From Acidobacteriaceae bacterium dw_441 (lineage in GTDB: Bacteria > Acidobacteriota > Terriglobia > Terriglobales > Acidobacteriaceae), in contig JAAVVA010000005.1 in NCBI GenBank assembly GCA_018449715.1, forward strand, positions 124,001 through 188,000: 64,000 bases of DNA, written 5' to 3'. Numbering within the stretch: position 1 is the stretch's first letter; every line of letters begins with the position of its first letter. The notes below the pieces were generated by a model, which made no database searches, was not told where the DNA came from, and worked only from the letters and a program-made list of their open reading frames with translations. A program made the position numbers and the translations under genes. Positions 52,411 to 61,631 of the stretch are shown here, in pieces.

Positions 52411-54453
52411 ATGAACTGGAGTTCACGCCTGCTCCGCACGACGCTTCTTGCTGCACTCGCTGCCTCCACGCCTCAGCTCTTTGCCGACCAGTGGACGGCG
52501 CCTACGAAGGAAGAGTTGTCGATGACTTCGCAGGAGGGCTACCCAGGCATCGCAGGCGTGTATCTCAACCGCGAAGAGATCACCGAGGATCGGAACCACT
52601 CGTGGAGCGTCTACGTGCGCATGAAAGTTCTTACGGAGAAGGGCAAGGACTACGCGAACGTCGAGCTGAAGTACGGTTCCTCGCACGAGGGCGGCGGATA
52701 CACCGTCGACGATGTCTCCGGACGCACCATTCATCCCGATGGCACGATCATCCCGTTCACCGGCAAGCCTTACGAGAAGCTGATCGAGAAGACGCAGGGC
52801 TTCAAGTACATGGCGAAGGTCTTCACCATGCCCGATGTCGAGATCGGCAGCATCATCGAGTATCGTTACGTTCTGCGCTACGACGACAACTGGTACTTTG
52901 CTCCCTCCTGGTACGTCCAGTCCGACCTGTATCTTCGCAAGGGCCACTATGTCTGGAAACCGACCGACAAGCAGCTGGTGAGCAAGCGGCAGGGCAGAGA
53001 GCAACTCACCAACGGCATCGGCTGGCTTCCCATTCTTCCGCAGGGGGCGGAGGTCAAGCAGACGCGCCTGCCTGCTGTCGCTTCGAATCCCGAGGGCCAA
53101 CTCATCATGGATCTCCAGGTGCATGATGTTCCTCCTTCTCCTCAGGAGGAGTACATGCCGCCGATCTCGAGTTTTACGTATCGCGTTCTCTTCTACTACT
53201 CGCCGTATCGCACCACGGAGGAGTTCTGGAAGAACGAGGGCAAGTTCTGGTCGAAGGATCGCGACAAGTTCATCGGGCCAGGATCGAAGGTGACGGCGGC
53301 GGTGCATGAGCTGACGGCTGCCTCCGATACTCCGGACCAGAAGCTCCGCAAGCTGTACGCGGCTGTCATGCAGCTTGAAAACACGGACTTCACGCGGGAG
53401 CATGAAAAGCAGGAGGACAAGGCCTCTGGTCAGCACGAGACGCACGATACCGACGATGTCCTGGTGAACAAGCGCGGAAGCTCCGACCAGCTTGCCGAGC
53501 TTTTTGTTGCGATGGCTCGCGCCGCAGGCATGAAGGCCTACCTTTTCGCCGTGACCAACCGGAACCGCAGTATCTTCGCAAACTACTACCTCAATCTTTC
53601 GCAGCTTGACGACTACATTGCCGTGGTCAACGTCGATGGCAAGGAGCAGTACTTCGATCCCGGCTCGCGTTACTGCCCCTACGGCCATCTCGATTGGAAG
53701 CACACCTTTTCTGGCGGGCTACGCCAGGTGGAGGGTGGAACCGAGCTATCGAACACCCCCGGCGAGCCGTATGCGTTTTCGCGCACGCAGCGCATCGCCG
53801 ATCTGAAGATGGATGAGCACGGTGAGGTCAGTGGTCTGGTCAAGATGACCTACGAGGGCGAGCCCGCTCTTCGGTGGCGTCATCGCTCGCTTGCGGGAGA
53901 CGATGAGAGCCTTCGCCGCGAGCTTCGCACCAGTCTCGAGCACATGCTTTCAGGCGGCATGAAGATCGAGGTCACCTCCATCACGCACCTTGAGAGCTAC
54001 GAGCAGCCTCTTGTGGTCGAATACAACGTCAAGGGACCGATTGGCTCGCCGACCGGCAAGCGCCTTTTCATTCCTGCGGACATTTTTGTTGGTACCCCGA
54101 AGGCGATGTTTCCGCACGAAAAGCGCGAGCTTGCGGTCTACTTCGACTACCCCTACCTGCTGCAGGACGCCATCCGTTTTCATCTTCCGGCGAGCATCCA
54201 TCCCGAATCGATTCCTGCGGCGGACAAGCAGCAGTTCGAGCGCTATGCGCTCTACACGTTGTCCTCCGAACAGGCTCCGGACGCGGTTACGGTGCGACGC
54301 AATCTGACCATGGGAGAGTTTCTTTTCGTAACTAAGGACTACTCCGCGCTGCGTTCTTTCTACTCCAAGATGGAGAGCAAGGATCAGGAGAACATCGTGC
54401 TGACAAACGCTCCGCAGGCTGGTGCGGCGCAGGCTGTGACCTCTTCAAAGTAA
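52411..54453 (+). CDS. Exported DUF3857 protein with degenerate transglutaminase-like domain
   Basis: A 680-residue protein with a signal peptide (MNWSSRLLRTTLLAALAASTPQLFA). It has the same domain order as its upstream neighbour: DUF3857 domain (about 30-290), transglutaminase-like domain (about 320-440), beta C terminus. The catalytic Cys is replaced by Ser (KRGSSDQLAELF, near residue 358) and the His position reads Asp (LDDYIAVV); only the Asp of YFDPGSRYC remains. It is thus probably a non-enzymatic partner. The start follows agagaaagagagaag. It lies 26 bases after the first gene, forming a tight pair. Confidence 0.86.
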   Translation: MNWSSRLLRTTLLAALAASTPQLFADQWTAPTKEELSMTSQEGYPGIAGVYLNREEITEDRNHSWSVYVRMKVLTEKGKDYANVELKYGSSHEGGGYTVDDVSGRTIHPDGTIIPFTGKPYEKLIEKTQGFKYMAKVFTMPDVEIGSIIEYRYVLRYDDNWYFAPSWYVQSDLYLRKGHYVWKPTDKQLVSKRQGREQLTNGIGWLPILPQGAEVKQTRLPAVASNPEGQLIMDLQVHDVPPSPQEEYMPPISSFTYRVLFYYSPYRTTEEFWKNEGKFWSKDRDKFIGPGSKVTAAVHELTAASDTPDQKLRKLYAAVMQLENTDFTREHEKQEDKASGQHETHDTDDVLVNKRGSSDQLAELFVAMARAAGMKAYLFAVTNRNRSIFANYYLNLSQLDDYIAVVNVDGKEQYFDPGSRYCPYGHLDWKHTFSGGLRQVEGGTELSNTPGEPYAFSRTQRIADLKMDEHGEVSGLVKMTYEGEPALRWRHRSLAGDDESLRRELRTSLEHMLSGGMKIEVTSITHLESYEQPLVVEYNVKGPIGSPTGKRLFIPADIFVGTPKAMFPHEKRELAVYFDYPYLLQDAIRFHLPASIHPESIPAADKQQFERYALYTLSSEQAPDAVTVRRNLTMGEFLFVTKDYSALRSFYSKMESKDQENIVLTNAPQAGAAQAVTSSK

Positions 54454-54479
54454 GTTGGGAAATATGAGGGAGAGAGTTT

Positions 54480-54569
54480 TGGCGGAGGGAGAGGGATTCG
54501 AACCCCCGTTGGCCTTTCGACCAAAGCGGTTTTCAAGACCGCCTGTTTCAACCGCTCACACATCCCTCC
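54480..54569 (-). tRNA. tRNA-Ser (anticodon TGA)
   Basis: On the minus strand: acceptor stem ggaggga/tccctcc, anticodon stem gcggt/accgc with loop cttgaaa (anticodon TGA, reading TCA), a long variable arm (ttggtcgaaaggccaa), T-arm ggggg-ttcgaat-ccctc-type, and encoded CCA. The long extra arm confirms the serine class. Confidence 0.96.
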
Positions 54570-54953
54570 GCGGGAGGAGCACTCCTAGTTTAGCAAGGAT
54601 GCGCTGGGAGAACCCGCGCTCAGATTTGTGAGGGGAGGGACCTCAACGACCTCGATGCTCTCTCCGGGAATCGATGCTGCGCTTGCGCGTGAGTGGAAGC
54701 CGTAAAAATGTATCCGTAACGTAACCAATTCTTTAGAGGTGTTGCAACCATGCAACATCCGTTGCCATCTGATCGAAATGCTGGCCTCAATTGGGTTATT
54801 TTGTGTCGTTCTACGACAAAGGAAAGTCTCTTCTTCTCGCCCAAAAAACGCCCTGTACGAGTCAGATGTTCGAGCCGATAATGTCATCACTGTTCTTTCT
54901 TGAACTCAATTATCAGACGGCCGAACCATAGAGGAGCTATTCAGGGAACGCTG
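54570..54953. other. Intergenic region between tRNA-Ser and the GGDEF-EAL gene
   Basis: No supported gene is seen. An open frame of about 100 codons on the minus strand (54585-54890) has no ribosome-binding site or motif. The stretch is lower in GC from about 54715 on and holds a perfect inverted repeat gttgca-acca-tgcaac (54741-54756), plus the promoter region of the GGDEF-EAL gene. Confidence 0.45.
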
Positions 54954-57248
54954 ATGCACTTCGGGTTTTTCCTTAATAAAGTACGAACGTTGTTTTCCAT
55001 TCCAGAGGATCAGCCCGATCTGGTTAAGGCGCAGTGCGTTGCTCTCTCCAACCTGATGCCGCCGATGTACTTTGTTCTGGTGGCTAACAGCTGGGGATTG
55101 AGTGCCAGCTTTTACCACACGGCTCCACGGTGGCTGACGGTTTACTTTCTTGCGGCCCTGAATACGATCTGCGTCATTCGGCTCATCTCCTGGTGGAAGC
55201 AGCGGAAGGCTATCCTCACTCCGGAGAAGGCAGTCCGCAGGCTTCGGCAGACCAATAAGTTCGCGGCGATTCTTGCAGTGGGTTTTTCGTGGTGGGCTCT
55301 GTCTCTCTATCCCTACGGCAACGCTTACGCGCGCAGTCTGGTCGCTTTCTTCCTGGCCATGACGGTCTTCGGAGCGATCTTCTGCCTGGTGCATGTGCGC
55401 TCGGCTGCCCTGCTCGTAGCGGGAATCATCACCACTGCGTTCATCGGCTTCTTCGTCGCCACGGGGAACCGGGTCTTTATCGCAATGTCGATCAACATTG
55501 CGCTGGTCACGATCACGTTCATGATCGTCATCTGGATTCAGAACCACGACTTCAAGCGCATGATTCTTGCGCAGTCCGAAGCTCTGGCTCTTATCTCAGA
55601 GCAGGACCGCCTGATGCGCATGATCGACGACATGCCCGTCGCCGTGATGACGGTCGATCCCGCAACTTTTAACATTAACTATATTAACGAGACCTCGAAG
55701 CGGACCTTCAAGCAGATCGAAGATCTCCTGCCGATCAAGAGCCACGAAGTTCTCGGCTCCTCTATCGATGTTTTTCACCGTCATCCGGAGTATCAGCGGA
55801 AGATTCTGTCGAACCCCGCGAACCTTCCGCACTACGCTCGTATCCAGTTAGGCCCCGAGGTGCTCGATCTTCAGATCTCAGCAGTGCGGGCGACCGATGG
55901 AAGCTACATCGGTCCCATGCTGACGTGGTCCATCGTCACCCAGCAGGCCGAGGCGGAGAGGCGGATTCGACAACTCGCGCACTATGACACCCTCACCGGT
56001 CTTGCCAACCGCACGACCTTCCGGGAGAAGCTCGAAGAGAGCATGAAGCGGCAAGGAGCCGGCACCAGTCTGCTGTTCGTCGATCTCGACGGCTTCAAGC
56101 TCGTAAACGACTCGCGAGGACATCTCGTCGGCGATGCTCTCCTCAAGCAGGTCGCCGGTCGCATCCGGACGAAGTGTAATCAGAACGGCATCGTCGTCGG
56201 TCGCCTTGGCGGAGACGAGTTCGCCATCCTGATGGAGGACGCCACGACAGAACAGGCCGCTGCGCTGGCCGGTTCGCTGGTTGAGGCGCTCGTCGCTCCT
56301 TACAACCTCGAAGGCGACGATCGCCGCACCCTGATCAGCGCCTCCATCGGCATCGCCTTGTCTCCGAAGAACGACGAGGAAGCGGAAACCCTGCTGGCCC
56401 ACGCCGACATCGCTCTCTACGCGGCAAAGGCCTCCGGCAAAGGCCGCTACCGCGTCTTCTCGCCCGAGATGGAGCAGCGCATTCAGGATCGCGTCCGTCT
56501 TGAGTCCAAGCTGCGGACTGCGCTCGAAGAAGAGGATGGCCTCTTCGTCTTCTATCAACCCATCGTTGATATTCGCACCGGCCGCGTCACCGCTCGCGAA
56601 GCCCTGATCCGCTGGCATCACCCGGAGCGCGGCTGGGTCGCTCCCGTGGAGTTTATCCCCGTTGCCGAGCAGAGCGGCCTGATTGACAAGCTTGGCCGCC
56701 TGGTACTTCGCCGCGCCTGCTGCGAGGCGGTCTCGTGGTCCGATGGAGCGCGGGTTGCCGTCAACGTCTCGCCAGGTCAGCTTGGGAGGGACATTCTGCA
56801 GCCCTCGATCCTTGAGGCGCTTGCCCTGAGCGGACTCGAGCCAGACCGCCTTGAGGTGGAGGTCACCGAGAGCGCCCTGCTGAACGACGAGCTGGACTGC
56901 ATCGGCGATCTTCGTAGTGTCCACGAGCTTGGCGTTCACGTCGCCCTTGACGACTTTGGGACCGGCTTCTCGTCGCTGGCGCACATCCGTGCTTTCCCCT
57001 TCGACAAGATCAAGATCGACGGCTCCTTCGTCCGCGATGCCGTGGACCGGCCCGATTGCGCGGCGGTCGTCAAGGTTATCGCCGACCTCGGGAAGCGCCT
57101 CGGTGTTACCACCGTCGCCGAAGGCGTGGAGACGGAGGCGCATCTCGAATGCGTGATCGAAGAGGGATGCACCGAGGTGCAGGGCTACTACTTTGGAAGG
57201 CCCGCGCCCAGCGAAAACGAGGCCTCGCTGGTAAGGGATCTTGTCTGA
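54954..57248 (+). CDS. Membrane PAS-GGDEF-EAL cyclic-di-GMP signalling protein
   Basis: A 764-residue protein. Five to six membrane helices lie in residues 25-205 (MASE-like sensor region). A PAS-like domain spans about 220-340. The GGDEF domain (about 350-505) has an intact RLGGDEF motif but no RxxD product-inhibition site just before it. The EAL domain (about 515-760) has REALIRW, NVSPGQL, VTES, LDDFGTGFSSL, KIDGSF and VAEGVE, so the metal and catalytic residues look intact. Both synthesis and breakdown of c-di-GMP are possible. The start ATG follows caggga. Confidence 0.94.
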   Translation: MHFGFFLNKVRTLFSIPEDQPDLVKAQCVALSNLMPPMYFVLVANSWGLSASFYHTAPRWLTVYFLAALNTICVIRLISWWKQRKAILTPEKAVRRLRQTNKFAAILAVGFSWWALSLYPYGNAYARSLVAFFLAMTVFGAIFCLVHVRSAALLVAGIITTAFIGFFVATGNRVFIAMSINIALVTITFMIVIWIQNHDFKRMILAQSEALALISEQDRLMRMIDDMPVAVMTVDPATFNINYINETSKRTFKQIEDLLPIKSHEVLGSSIDVFHRHPEYQRKILSNPANLPHYARIQLGPEVLDLQISAVRATDGSYIGPMLTWSIVTQQAEAERRIRQLAHYDTLTGLANRTTFREKLEESMKRQGAGTSLLFVDLDGFKLVNDSRGHLVGDALLKQVAGRIRTKCNQNGIVVGRLGGDEFAILMEDATTEQAAALAGSLVEALVAPYNLEGDDRRTLISASIGIALSPKNDEEAETLLAHADIALYAAKASGKGRYRVFSPEMEQRIQDRVRLESKLRTALEEEDGLFVFYQPIVDIRTGRVTAREALIRWHHPERGWVAPVEFIPVAEQSGLIDKLGRLVLRRACCEAVSWSDGARVAVNVSPGQLGRDILQPSILEALALSGLEPDRLEVEVTESALLNDELDCIGDLRSVHELGVHVALDDFGTGFSSLAHIRAFPFDKIKIDGSFVRDAVDRPDCAAVVKVIADLGKRLGVTTVAEGVETEAHLECVIEEGCTEVQGYYFGRPAPSENEASLVRDLV

Positions 57249-57264
57249 TATTTTGGGAAGATTA

Positions 57265-57340
<76 letters not shown>

Positions 57341-57463
57341 GCTTAGGATGACCACGGGCCCACCCGCCTCATGGTTCGCGTGACTTCTATAAGTTTACCG
57401 GGAATGAACTGTGGACGCAATGCCGACGCTGCTCTCGACCGCAATCGAGTACTCTCGATAATC

Positions 57464-58642
57464 ATGGCCCTTCCCGCAAACCGGCTTCTCCGGCTCGCGC
57501 TTGTCCTGGCTTTTTGCTGCACGTTCGCCCTCGCCTCCTCCCCGGAAGCTCCTGCCTCCTCCGAGACACGTATGGATGCCCTCCAGATCATCGGCTATGT
57601 CTTTCCTCAGGACCGTGTGCTCGCCGCCTCCGAGATTGAGGCTCGCCGCCTCACCCGCGTCAACTATGCTTTTGCGAACATCAAGGGCGGCGAGATCGTC
57701 GAAGGCTTCTCGCACGATGCGGAAAACTTTGTCATCCTCAACACGCTCAAGCGCACCAACCCGGCGTTGAAGATCCTCGTCTCCGTCGGCGGCTGGACCT
57801 GGTCCGGCGGCTTCTCCGACGCGGCTCTCACCCCGCGCGCCCGCGCCCGCTTCATTGACAGCGCCGTCCGCTTCATCGAGCGCCACCACCTCGACGGCCT
57901 CGACATCGACTGGGAGTACCCCGGACAGGTCGGCAACGGCAACACCTTCCGTCCCGAGGACAAGCAGAACTACACCCTCCTCCTCCGCGACCTCCGCCTT
58001 CGCTTCGATCGGGAACAGACCCGCCTCGGACGCCGCCTCTACACCTCCATCGCCACCGGGGCGTCTACGAAGTTCCTCGACCACACCGAGATGGCCAAGG
58101 TCGCGCACTACGTCGATACCGTCAACCTGATGACCTACGACTACTACGTCGGCGGACCCGCTACCGGCCACGACGCTCCTCTCTTCCACAACCCCGGCGA
58201 CCCGAAGAACGTCTCCTCTGACCGCTCCGTCACCGAATATCTCGCCGCCGGGGTTCCAGCCAGCAAGATCGTGCTTGGCGTCCCGTTCTATGGCCGCAGT
58301 TGGGGCGAGGTCGCCGATAAAAATCACGGTCTCTTCCAGCCCGGCAAGCCTGCTCGTGGGTTCCACTTCTCTTACCCGGAGCTTCCCAACCTTCTCGCCA
58401 CCGGCTTCACCCGCTACTGGGATGAGGACGCCTGCGCCCCCTATCTCTATAACCCGCAGACGAAGATCTTCGTCACCTACGAAGATCCGCAGTCGCTCTC
58501 CGCCAAGAGCCGTTACGTCCACGCCAACCATCTGGCGGGCATCATGTTCTGGGAGTATTTCAACGACTCGACCGGCATCCTGCTCGAAGCCGTTCACGGC
58601 GGACTGACCCCCACTCTCTCGGCAAGCGCAGACAAGGACTGA
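57464..58642 (+). CDS. Exported GH18-family chitinase-like glycosidase
   Basis: A 392-residue protein with a signal peptide (MALPANRLLRLALVLAFCCTFALA). The GH18 barrel covers the rest: IIGYVFP near the N terminus, VSVGGWTWSGGF, the catalytic DGLDIDWE from Asp144 to Glu151, MTYDYYVGGP and VPFYGRSWGEV. The motif is complete, so it should hydrolyse N-acetylglucosamine polymers such as chitin or similar glycans. It is single-domain, unlike the fusion protein at 9323. The stop is two bases before the NagX-like gene, showing an operon. Confidence 0.93.
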   Translation: MALPANRLLRLALVLAFCCTFALASSPEAPASSETRMDALQIIGYVFPQDRVLAASEIEARRLTRVNYAFANIKGGEIVEGFSHDAENFVILNTLKRTNPALKILVSVGGWTWSGGFSDAALTPRARARFIDSAVRFIERHHLDGLDIDWEYPGQVGNGNTFRPEDKQNYTLLLRDLRLRFDREQTRLGRRLYTSIATGASTKFLDHTEMAKVAHYVDTVNLMTYDYYVGGPATGHDAPLFHNPGDPKNVSSDRSVTEYLAAGVPASKIVLGVPFYGRSWGEVADKNHGLFQPGKPARGFHFSYPELPNLLATGFTRYWDEDACAPYLYNPQTKIFVTYEDPQSLSAKSRYVHANHLAGIMFWEYFNDSTGILLEAVHGGLTPTLSASADKD

Positions 58643-58644
58643 CG

Positions 58645-59895
58645 ATGGCTACCCCGCGGATCGCTGCCGTTCCCTCTGCTGCTCCGGCCTCCCACACGGT
58701 GCAGGCTCCGCGTGTCCTCTCCATCGACATCTTCCGCGGACTTACGATGGCCGTCATGGTCTTCGTCAACGATCTCGCCAGCGTCAAAGACCTCCCGTGG
58801 TGGACCTATCACGCCCCCGGCAAGGCCGACGCCATGACCTACGTCGATATGGTCTTTCCGGCCTTCCTCTTCATCCTCGGCATGGCCATCCCGCTCGCCG
58901 TCGAGCAGCGCCTTCGCAAGTTTCCTTCGCTTGCAAGCCTCTGGGGTCACATCCTCTCGCGCTCCTTCTCTCTTCTCGTCCTCGGACTCATCCTTGCTAA
59001 CGCAGGCGCAGGCGATCCCGCGCTCATCCACATGCGTCCCGTGTGGTGGGCCATCCTCTCGCTCACCGGGGCGCTCCTCTTCTGGATGGTCTACCCGCGC
59101 ACGGAAGGCCCGCAGGCTCTCTTCAAGACACTGCGTTTTCTTGGCCTTGGCCTGATGGTGGTGATGTTCGCTCTCTTCCGCCGGACAGCCAAAGACGGCA
59201 GCATCGCGTGGATCAGAACCGCCTATCCCGAGATTCTCGGGCTGCTCGCCTTCGCCTATCTCACCACTTGCCTGCTCTACATCCCGACGCGGCGCTGGAG
59301 GTGGGCTCCCTTCGCGTGGTTTGCCGCGCTCACCGCCTTCTGTGCCCTCTGCACGGCAAACTGGATCACCTTTCCCAACCACGCCTCGCTCTACCTCTGG
59401 CCCTTCCACAACGGCTCTTCCACCTCGATTGCGATGGCGGGCGTTGCCACTTCCATCGTCTTTACGGGGCCGCACAGCAGGCACTGGCCCACCGTTCGCT
59501 TCAGAATCACCTTCGCGCTTTCGTTTGCCGCTGTGACTCTTCTTGCCGCGTATCTGCTCACCCCGCTGGGAATCTCCAAGAACCGCGCCACTCCCACCTG
59601 GGGGCTCTACAGCATTGGAGCCAGCATTCTTCTCTTCACGCTTCTCTACTGGATTGCGGACGTGCGGCAGCACACCCGATGGGCCGCCTTCGTTCGTCCC
59701 GCCGGATCGAACACGCTGCTCACCTATCTGCTGCCCGACCTCTGGTACTTCTTTCTCCGAGCCTTCGGCATCACCTGGTTTGCGAGCCACTTCAACCGTG
59801 GTATTTCCGGCGTCATCCGCTCCCTCATCTTCACCGCGTTCATCCTCTGGGCCGCAGGAGTGCTCACGCGAAAGAAGGTGCGCCTGCAGCTCTGA
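58645..59895 (+). CDS. NagX/DUF5009-like heparan-alpha-glucosaminide N-acetyltransferase-related membrane protein
   Basis: A 416-residue protein with about ten membrane helices after a 20-residue polar start. RVLSIDIFRGLTMAVMVFVND, PGKADAMTYVDMVFPAFLFILGMAIPLA and NTLLTYLLPDLWYF match the DUF5009/HGSNAT-like family, also called NagX in N-acetylglucosamine catabolic operons. It probably moves or acetylates amino sugars at the membrane. Coupling to the GH18 gene supports a role in chitin-derived sugar use. A terminator follows. Confidence 0.88.
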   Translation: MATPRIAAVPSAAPASHTVQAPRVLSIDIFRGLTMAVMVFVNDLASVKDLPWWTYHAPGKADAMTYVDMVFPAFLFILGMAIPLAVEQRLRKFPSLASLWGHILSRSFSLLVLGLILANAGAGDPALIHMRPVWWAILSLTGALLFWMVYPRTEGPQALFKTLRFLGLGLMVVMFALFRRTAKDGSIAWIRTAYPEILGLLAFAYLTTCLLYIPTRRWRWAPFAWFAALTAFCALCTANWITFPNHASLYLWPFHNGSSTSIAMAGVATSIVFTGPHSRHWPTVRFRITFALSFAAVTLLAAYLLTPLGISKNRATPTWGLYSIGASILLFTLLYWIADVRQHTRWAAFVRPAGSNTLLTYLLPDLWYFFLRAFGITWFASHFNRGISGVIRSLIFTAFILWAAGVLTRKKVRLQL

Positions 59896-59916
59896 AAGGG
59901 CGGTTTAAAGAGAAGA

Positions 59917-59949
59917 GAGGCCGCCCGGCAACAGGGCGACCTCTTTTTT
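59917..59949 (+). terminator. Rho-independent terminator after the NagX-like gene
   Basis: gaggccgccc / gggcgacctc form a stem with one mismatch around a short loop, followed by tttttt. Confidence 0.82.
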
Positions 59950-60177
59950 AGGGAGAATAGTTCCAACGGAGGCAAAGCCATCAGAACTTTCTGGCGAAAT
60001 ACTATGTTTGGCAAAATGACGTGTCAAGGTTTAAACCGTGAAAGGGTAAACATCTATTTTCCATAGAGTTACCGTCGTTATCAATTAGATAACACCCCTC
60101 TTGATTTTCGCCTTTAATTCGCTTATGGGCGGTGTATCTCCAGCCAAACAGGAATTGAATCAGCCGGTTAGCCTCCC
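59950..60177. other. A+T-richer intergenic stretch
   Basis: No recognised gene. Composition is visibly more A+T-rich than the surroundings. A minus-strand open frame of 65 codons (60002-60199) has no clear ribosome-binding site or family; it could be a gene remnant. Confidence 0.4.
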
Positions 60178-60201
60178 GTTTGCACCTCCATTGGTGCAAA
60201 C
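60178..60201 (-). terminator. Hairpin after the DUF6599-like gene
   Basis: gtttgcacc-tccatt-ggtgcaaac is a perfect 9-bp stem, six bases past the leftward stop codon. No T-run follows on the minus strand, so termination is only possible. Confidence 0.45.
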
Positions 60202-60206
60202 AGCTT

Positions 60207-61367
60207 TTAGCCCTTCGTTTCTGTTCGGTTACCGTTCTGCTGGAGCGGCACCGCCGATCCGCTCAGGTCGATCCGCAGGAACTCCGGCTCCGATGCAGCA
60301 GGCTTGCCCTGCAGCACGCGGATGCCCGCTCTCCCGGCTCCCAACCCGACTCCCAGCACAATCGCCGCCAGCGCGCCGAAGCCTGAGAAGATCAGGATGC
60401 TGCTCAAAAGGCTGTAGGTCTTCCGCACTTCGACGTGGAACTCCGGAGGCATCTGCTTGTTCCAGGTCACGTCCATCTTTGGATTGATTCCCTGCAGTGT
60501 CTCCTTGGCGTCGACCAGTCCCCAGGCCCCGGAGGTCATCCCCACCAGCGTTCCTGTGCGGCGAAGCACCACGGTTCCGGCCTTGCCGCCCTCGCGGTGA
60601 ATCTCCTCTTCGATGGCGCGCAGCCGGTCGCCCGCGATCTCAGGCGTTGGATAGGTCAGCAGGGTCAGGCTGCCCTTCCCGGCATACTTCGCGGTCACGG
60701 CCTCGGCTGCCTTGTCGAACCCCAGGATCGCCCCCGGTAGCACGCCTCCCAGCGCCTCGTAGCTCACCGGCCCCAGGGCGTACCGCACGGAGTCCCTCTG
60801 GAGCCCCTTCGCGGGAAGGAGCGCGGGCAGCTTCGGGGCCAGTCCCTTCGGACCGCCGACCTTCGGAAGCCCCACCTGAATCCTGCTCAGCAGCGCCTCG
60901 ATCTTTTCTCCGCGACCGCCCTCGGCCTCCACGATGCTGGTGCCACTGCGAAACAGGTAGTGGTCGCCGGTCAGGTTGGTCTCATCGCCCAACCCCACGC
61001 CGCGATACGCCGACCCCGGCTTTTGAAGATAGCTGTAGGCTGCATGTGCGCCCGTGGCGTCGATAAACTCGCGTGCCGTTATCGTTACGGTCGGCCCGGC
61101 GGCTCCTACGCGGTATGCGGCCCGGTCGCTGCGCTTCAGCCCGTCCTCGGTCAGCACCGTGTCGAGCCTGCTGTCGGGGTTTGTCGGGGGAGCGGCGTTT
61201 TCGGGCTGACGCGCCCACTCTCCGGCCTGCTGCGGCAGCAGGGGAGCGGAAGGCATCACCAGCGTCGTCTTTGGTTCCTGTGCCACGACACCTGCCGCAG
61301 AACACGCAATCCATACTCCGAAAAAAACCTGTCTCAATCGCTGCGCTCTCTGCCTGCCCTGTGCCAT
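60207..61367 (-). CDS. Exported DUF6599-like protein with C-terminal membrane segment
   Basis: A 386-residue protein with a signal-like N terminus (FFGVWIACSAAGVVAQ). LLPQQAGEWARQ and SDRAAYRVGAAGPTVTITAREF in the first third and TLLTYPTPEIAGDRLRAIEEEI in the middle match DUF6599-type proteins of Acidobacteria. A membrane helix lies near residue 330 (SSILIFSGFGALAAIVLGVGL). Function unknown. The start at 61367 has agga at a good distance; 61376 is the alternative. Confidence 0.7.
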   Translation of the reverse strand: MAQGRQRAQRLRQVFFGVWIACSAAGVVAQEPKTTLVMPSAPLLPQQAGEWARQPENAAPPTNPDSRLDTVLTEDGLKRSDRAAYRVGAAGPTVTITAREFIDATGAHAAYSYLQKPGSAYRGVGLGDETNLTGDHYLFRSGTSIVEAEGGRGEKIEALLSRIQVGLPKVGGPKGLAPKLPALLPAKGLQRDSVRYALGPVSYEALGGVLPGAILGFDKAAEAVTAKYAGKGSLTLLTYPTPEIAGDRLRAIEEEIHREGGKAGTVVLRRTGTLVGMTSGAWGLVDAKETLQGINPKMDVTWNKQMPPEFHVEVRKTYSLLSSILIFSGFGALAAIVLGVGLGAGRAGIRVLQGKPAASEPEFLRIDLSGSAVPLQQNGNRTETKG

Positions 61368-61465
61368 AGAAAACATCCTGTTAACGGCCAGATTACACCA
61401 CCGCCGCGCCGTCGTGTCCGAACGCGACCTCGACATGCTGAGGCCACATGCTGCCACAAAAGATT

Positions 61466-61497
61466 GGGTGCCATCCTTCACGGAGTGAACGGATGAA
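61466..61497. repeat. Degenerate fragment of the composite palindromic repeat
   Basis: gggtgccatccttcac-ggagt-gaacggatgaat keeps the GGGTGCC end, the hairpin and the GGATGAAT boundary of the left half. The right half is absent. Confidence 0.45.
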
Positions 61498-61519
61498 TCC
61501 TCTGTCCCGGTCACCTGCC

Positions 61520-61601
61520 GTCATCCTGCAAAGAAGGAAGATTCTTCCGCTCTGCCCCAACGAACAAGTTCGTCGGGGACCCGTTCGCGCTACGGAATGA
61601 C
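61520..61601. repeat. Relative of the second short repeat type
   Basis: gtcatcctg .. ggaatgac ends, with a strong inner hairpin (cccca-acgaac-aa-gttcgt-cgggg, 61555-61578). It resembles the element at 12379-12436 and again sits beside a piece of the composite repeat. Confidence 0.45.
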
Positions 61602-61631
61602 AAGTCGTAAGGTGTTGGAGGAGAAGTGCTT

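Noticed and set aside
54585..54890. 101-codon minus-strand open frame before the GGDEF-EAL gene
   Set aside because: No ribosome-binding site, no motif, and composition like intergenic DNA.
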